This document shows positions 61,470-64,000 of a DNA stretch of 64,000 nucleotides, one piece after another. Below the pieces are notes generated by a model, which was given only the letters and a program-made list of their open reading frames with translations, searched no databases and had not been told where the DNA came from. The stretch lies in NCBI GenBank assembly GCA_008921705.1, contig VFFE01007644.1:547971-611970 (forward strand), given 5' to 3'. The stretch is from Burhinus oedicnemus (Eukaryota; Chordata; Aves; Charadriiformes; Burhinidae). Both the position numbers and the translations under genes were made by a program. Each line of letters begins with the position of its first letter. The stretch's first letter is position 1.

Positions 61470-63390
61470 TGTAGTTTTAAGGTCTGTTTTCCAGACTGTT
61501 TGCTACATAAGACTTAAGGTAGTTTTAACTGGAAAGTGCAAATGATTACTGGACTGGGATTGAGGCATATTGGGGTAGGTGTGAGATAGAGTGAATGATG
61601 CTAGGGGTGAAGTGAGGTAATACTGAAAGTGAGGAAGCTGATGAGTGCAAGATCACCTACAGGCCTGATGCAAGGGTGGTGGGAAAACGTGGAAAACTCC
61701 TTCTTCTGGCCACTGCTCTCCTGGCAGTCATATGTGAGTGTCACAACAGAAAAACTGTATATATTCATCAAAACAAGGAAAGGACACAGAATCAAAAAAA
61801 AAATTATACGTCTTTTTTGTGAGTCGGATTTTGAAAGAAATCATAGGCCTCTAAGATTAGCGTTTTTAATGCAAATGTCTTTGGTTTAATTTCTACTCAG
61901 AATGCATGAGATATGTGTAAAAGAATTCTTCTTTTAATGCTTTTTGATTTAGGTATTCTTCTCCATGCTGCTGTGACCATATCAGACTTCATAATTTTGA
62001 TTAATTTTTTCCAGAATACTCTTGTTATTAGATTTAATTACAGTTATGGCTAAAGTTTCCACAGGAAACTCCTATTTTCAGTATATTAAAAATTTCCAGA
62101 ACAAATAGACTTTTCAGGACTGGGTGTTTATCTAAGTTTCAATAAAATAAATTTAATTATGGTGTTCCAAAACCATATAGATAAAAAAATAAGTCCACTG
62201 AATGGTTTTGGGTTTTTTTATAAATTTTGTTTTCACATAAGATGTACACTATCCTCCCGGTAGGAAATGCAATACAAATACAACATACGGCCCCATTATT
62301 CCTCCTTCCTGCCAAAAAAAAAGTAGAAACAAATCGAAGAAAAATCCTACACAACTTCTTTTAAAAGGTTGTGAATGGAAAAAAATAAGGAACTTCAAAG
62401 ATGTAGTTTACAGACTTCTCCAGACTAAACCTATTTTACGATTCTCATTTATTTTACCATTAGGATCTTTTATTAGTGTCCTAGTCCAATTCACCCTAAA
62501 AGGAATGGAAGATTTTAGTTTAATTTCAGTAAGTGCTACATGAAGGTTTCTGTGATCACACAAAAGCTCTGTAATTCTTCTTCAAAGTGCCTTTTTCAGC
62601 AGTAAGCACCAATCTCTCTTTCTTTCAGGGATCTTCTCCAAATTAAGTAAAGCAGTGCCTGAAGTCATCAATCAGAACACCATTCCTGGGTTTCAGAAGA
62701 AAAAAATCCCTTTTTTTGGGGGGATCAAGACAGCTTGAGCAAGTTGTGACTTTACTTGGAGCTCCTGTTACAACACTCTGCATTCTCGGAGAAGGGTTTT
62801 TTCAGGTCAATCTAATTTTTGTCCCTTAAGAGGGTAGAAGTTCTCCACAGTTTAGTTTTGGCCATATCCAGAAGATGACCCAGTTGCCATCCTCCTATTG
62901 TTGAAAAACAGGACCTTCTCCTAACAAGTTGTTGGTGCTGGTCTAATCAGAGTGGACGCTTCTCCAAACTCTGGAACAAAAACTGTGCACTTGTGAACTT
63001 CACAGAATGGAAATTATGTCCTACATTCCAGATAAAGGTTATTCTTTTAACCCTTTTTCTGGTCATTTCACACAAATATGCACACACACTCCTTTCAATT
63101 TATACGTCATTCATACTGATCTTAGTATCTTTGTTAAAAGTCTCTATGAGTATATAAACCAGATTTTTTTTAAAACATTTCAAGTATGTCAGACAAAACA
63201 AAGATCAAAAAAGTACATAGCCTGGAATATTTTTTAAGCTAAATGTAATCCTAAATCTAAATGTCTTTCACAGGGACTAGAAGACCTTCAGATAATGAAA
63301 ATAATAAGATAGCAAAATATCGTATATATGCGTGCCTATTTATATGTATTTCATCCAAAGTATTACCCGTACAGTTCATTAACTATTCCC
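61470..63390. other. AT-rich single-copy DNA, no gene seen
   Basis: No gene or repeat recognised. Open frames lack motifs. Confidence 0.45.
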
Positions 63391-63392
63391 AG

Positions 63393-63550
63393 GAGTGGCA
63401 GCAATCAATGACAGACAACATCTCACTGCGGAGATGATCCACGTCACAGAGTCTGGATTTGACCAGGCATCCCTGGCAGTTCCAAAGGAGCATGTAGATA
63501 AGTTCATGCAGGGGGAGTTCTCAGAGAAAGAATCTCATTTTGGGAAGATA
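63393..63550 (+). other. Candidate 158-bp coding exon, unidentified
   Basis: An acceptor-like TTCATTAACTATTCCCAG (AG at 63391-63392) is followed by 158 bases that are open in one frame. A donor ATA|GTGAGT lies at 63551. The frame begins after a stop at 63380-63382 and ends at a TAA (63584-63586), so it barely exceeds the exon. The segment reads AAINDRQHLTAEMIHVTESG then FDQASLAVPKEHVDKFMQGE and FSEKESHFGKI. This is a balanced, charged, soluble-looking composition unlike the chance frames around it. The segment is GC-richer than its flanks. I cannot assign a family. The moderate pyrimidine tract and the ATA before the donor are weaknesses. Confidence 0.35.
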
Positions 63551-63579
63551 GTGAGTTACTTTTATGTCTTTAACATGGA

Positions 63580-63587
63580 TATATAAG
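63580..63587 (+). promoter_or_regulatory. TATA-like site (TATATAAG)
   Basis: TATATAAG followed by CGGCCATAGG, 120 bases before a short minisatellite. It could be an LTR promoter or chance in AT-rich DNA. No AATAAA follows in the window to complete an LTR. Confidence 0.2.
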
Positions 63588-63701
63588 CGGCCATAGGACA
63601 TCAGTTCCTGGAACAGCTGTTGTTGAATTCTGCTTTCTTAGGAGGTCAGTTTGTAGGTTACAGCAGTTTCATTGTTCTGCAGGATATAGCAGTTTGTTTT
63701 G

Positions 63702-63797
63702 TGCTTATCAAGGATGCTCCGGGCTCCCAGCTGCGCTTATCGAGGTCAGCCCAGGCTCCCACCTGTTCTTGTCAAGGATGCTTCAGCTTCTCAGGCC
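63702..63797 (+). repeat. 32-bp x3 minisatellite
   Basis: CTTATCAAGGATGCTCC (63704), CTTATCGAGGTCAGCCC (63736) and CTTGTCAAGGATGCTTC (63768) recur at exactly 32-base spacing. Each is followed by GGCTCCCA(G/C)C- or AGCTTCTCAGG-like sequence. The units have diverged by about 20-30 percent by eye. Confidence 0.75.
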
Positions 63798-64000
63798 AGG
63801 TTCCTAGTGTAGCAGTTCCCAGGTTGGCAGAGATTTTCTCTATCAGTATTTTCGCAGACATCTTTTGTCAGTATTCTTCCCTATTATAACTAGGCCACCT
63901 TTATGGCTGCTCTGACAGAGTATTTCTTCTCACTGATGTTAAGTTGGTAACCTGCAATGAGGGAAATACTGGAAACTGAATGTATACTGCTTTATCTGTG

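Noticed and set aside
1..64000. CRISPR array, tRNA, rRNA, riboswitch or prokaryotic operon
   Set aside because: No regularly spaced identical repeats with unique spacers, no cloverleaf boxes noticed, and eukaryotic (avian) repeats throughout.

Overview
The window looks like a piece of a bird genome that contains no recognisable host protein-coding gene. The evidence is the interspersed repeats. At least seven fragments of CR1 (the dominant avian non-LTR retrotransposon) are visible, several ending in the typical ATTCTATG/TTCTGTG-type 3' terminus. One long terminal repeat (LTR) closely matches, from memory, an ERVL-type LTR common in neoavian birds. The single-copy sequence is AT-rich, as expected for a gene desert or a very large intron. 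A 20-N run at 61343-61362 is an assembly gap. I see no bacterial-style operon, CRISPR array, rRNA or tRNA. Nearly all open frames are chance frames; the coding-like ones are CR1 remnants.

Layout. 1-1.8 kb: single-copy sequence. 1.83-2.64 kb: the best preserved CR1 3' end, with an unbroken C-terminal reverse-transcriptase frame. 3.60-3.92 kb: a solo LTR with TG...CA ends, CCAAT and TATA boxes, AATAAA and a near-perfect 6-bp target-site duplication. 3.99-4.96 kb: copies of unidentified dispersed repeats, interrupted by a second, internally deleted CR1. 5-12.5 kb: featureless AT-rich DNA. 12.56-13.24 kb: CA-rich and pyrimidine-rich sequence. 15.6-17.5 kb: a perfect 166-bp direct duplication. 18.4 kb: a possible minus-strand retrocopy tail. 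20.3-20.9 kb: antisense CR1 plus a copy of the unidentified dispersed repeat. 22.6 kb: a (GGAA)26 microsatellite. 23-34 kb: AT-rich sequence with a homeodomain-site-rich block near 32 kb. 34.5 kb: CR1. 36.8-38.2 kb: two different LTRs in tandem. 40.6-41.15 kb: a GC-rich degenerate tandem repeat followed by twin AATAAA signals, possibly another LTR. 42.0-42.4 kb: a purine-rich possible terminal exon. 44-50.6 kb: hairpins, a poly-T tract and a 33-bp tandem duplication. 55.7-56.7 kb: an old, longer CR1. 57.7-57.95 kb: a candidate 78-bp exon and a small antisense CR1. 61.1-61.47 kb: CR1 grading into a (CCCTT)n microsatellite that spans the gap. 63.4-63.8 kb: a 158-bp candidate exon, a TATA-like site and a 32-bp x3 minisatellite.

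There is no gene network to describe. The window records repeated retroelement insertion and decay plus local duplication. I found no convincing undescribed biological system. The items most worth checking are the perfect 166-bp duplication, the unidentified three-copy repeat family, the splice-flanked candidate exons (63393-63550 +, 57696-57773 -), and the AT-rich block at 31.8-32.7 kb that could be a conserved regulatory element.
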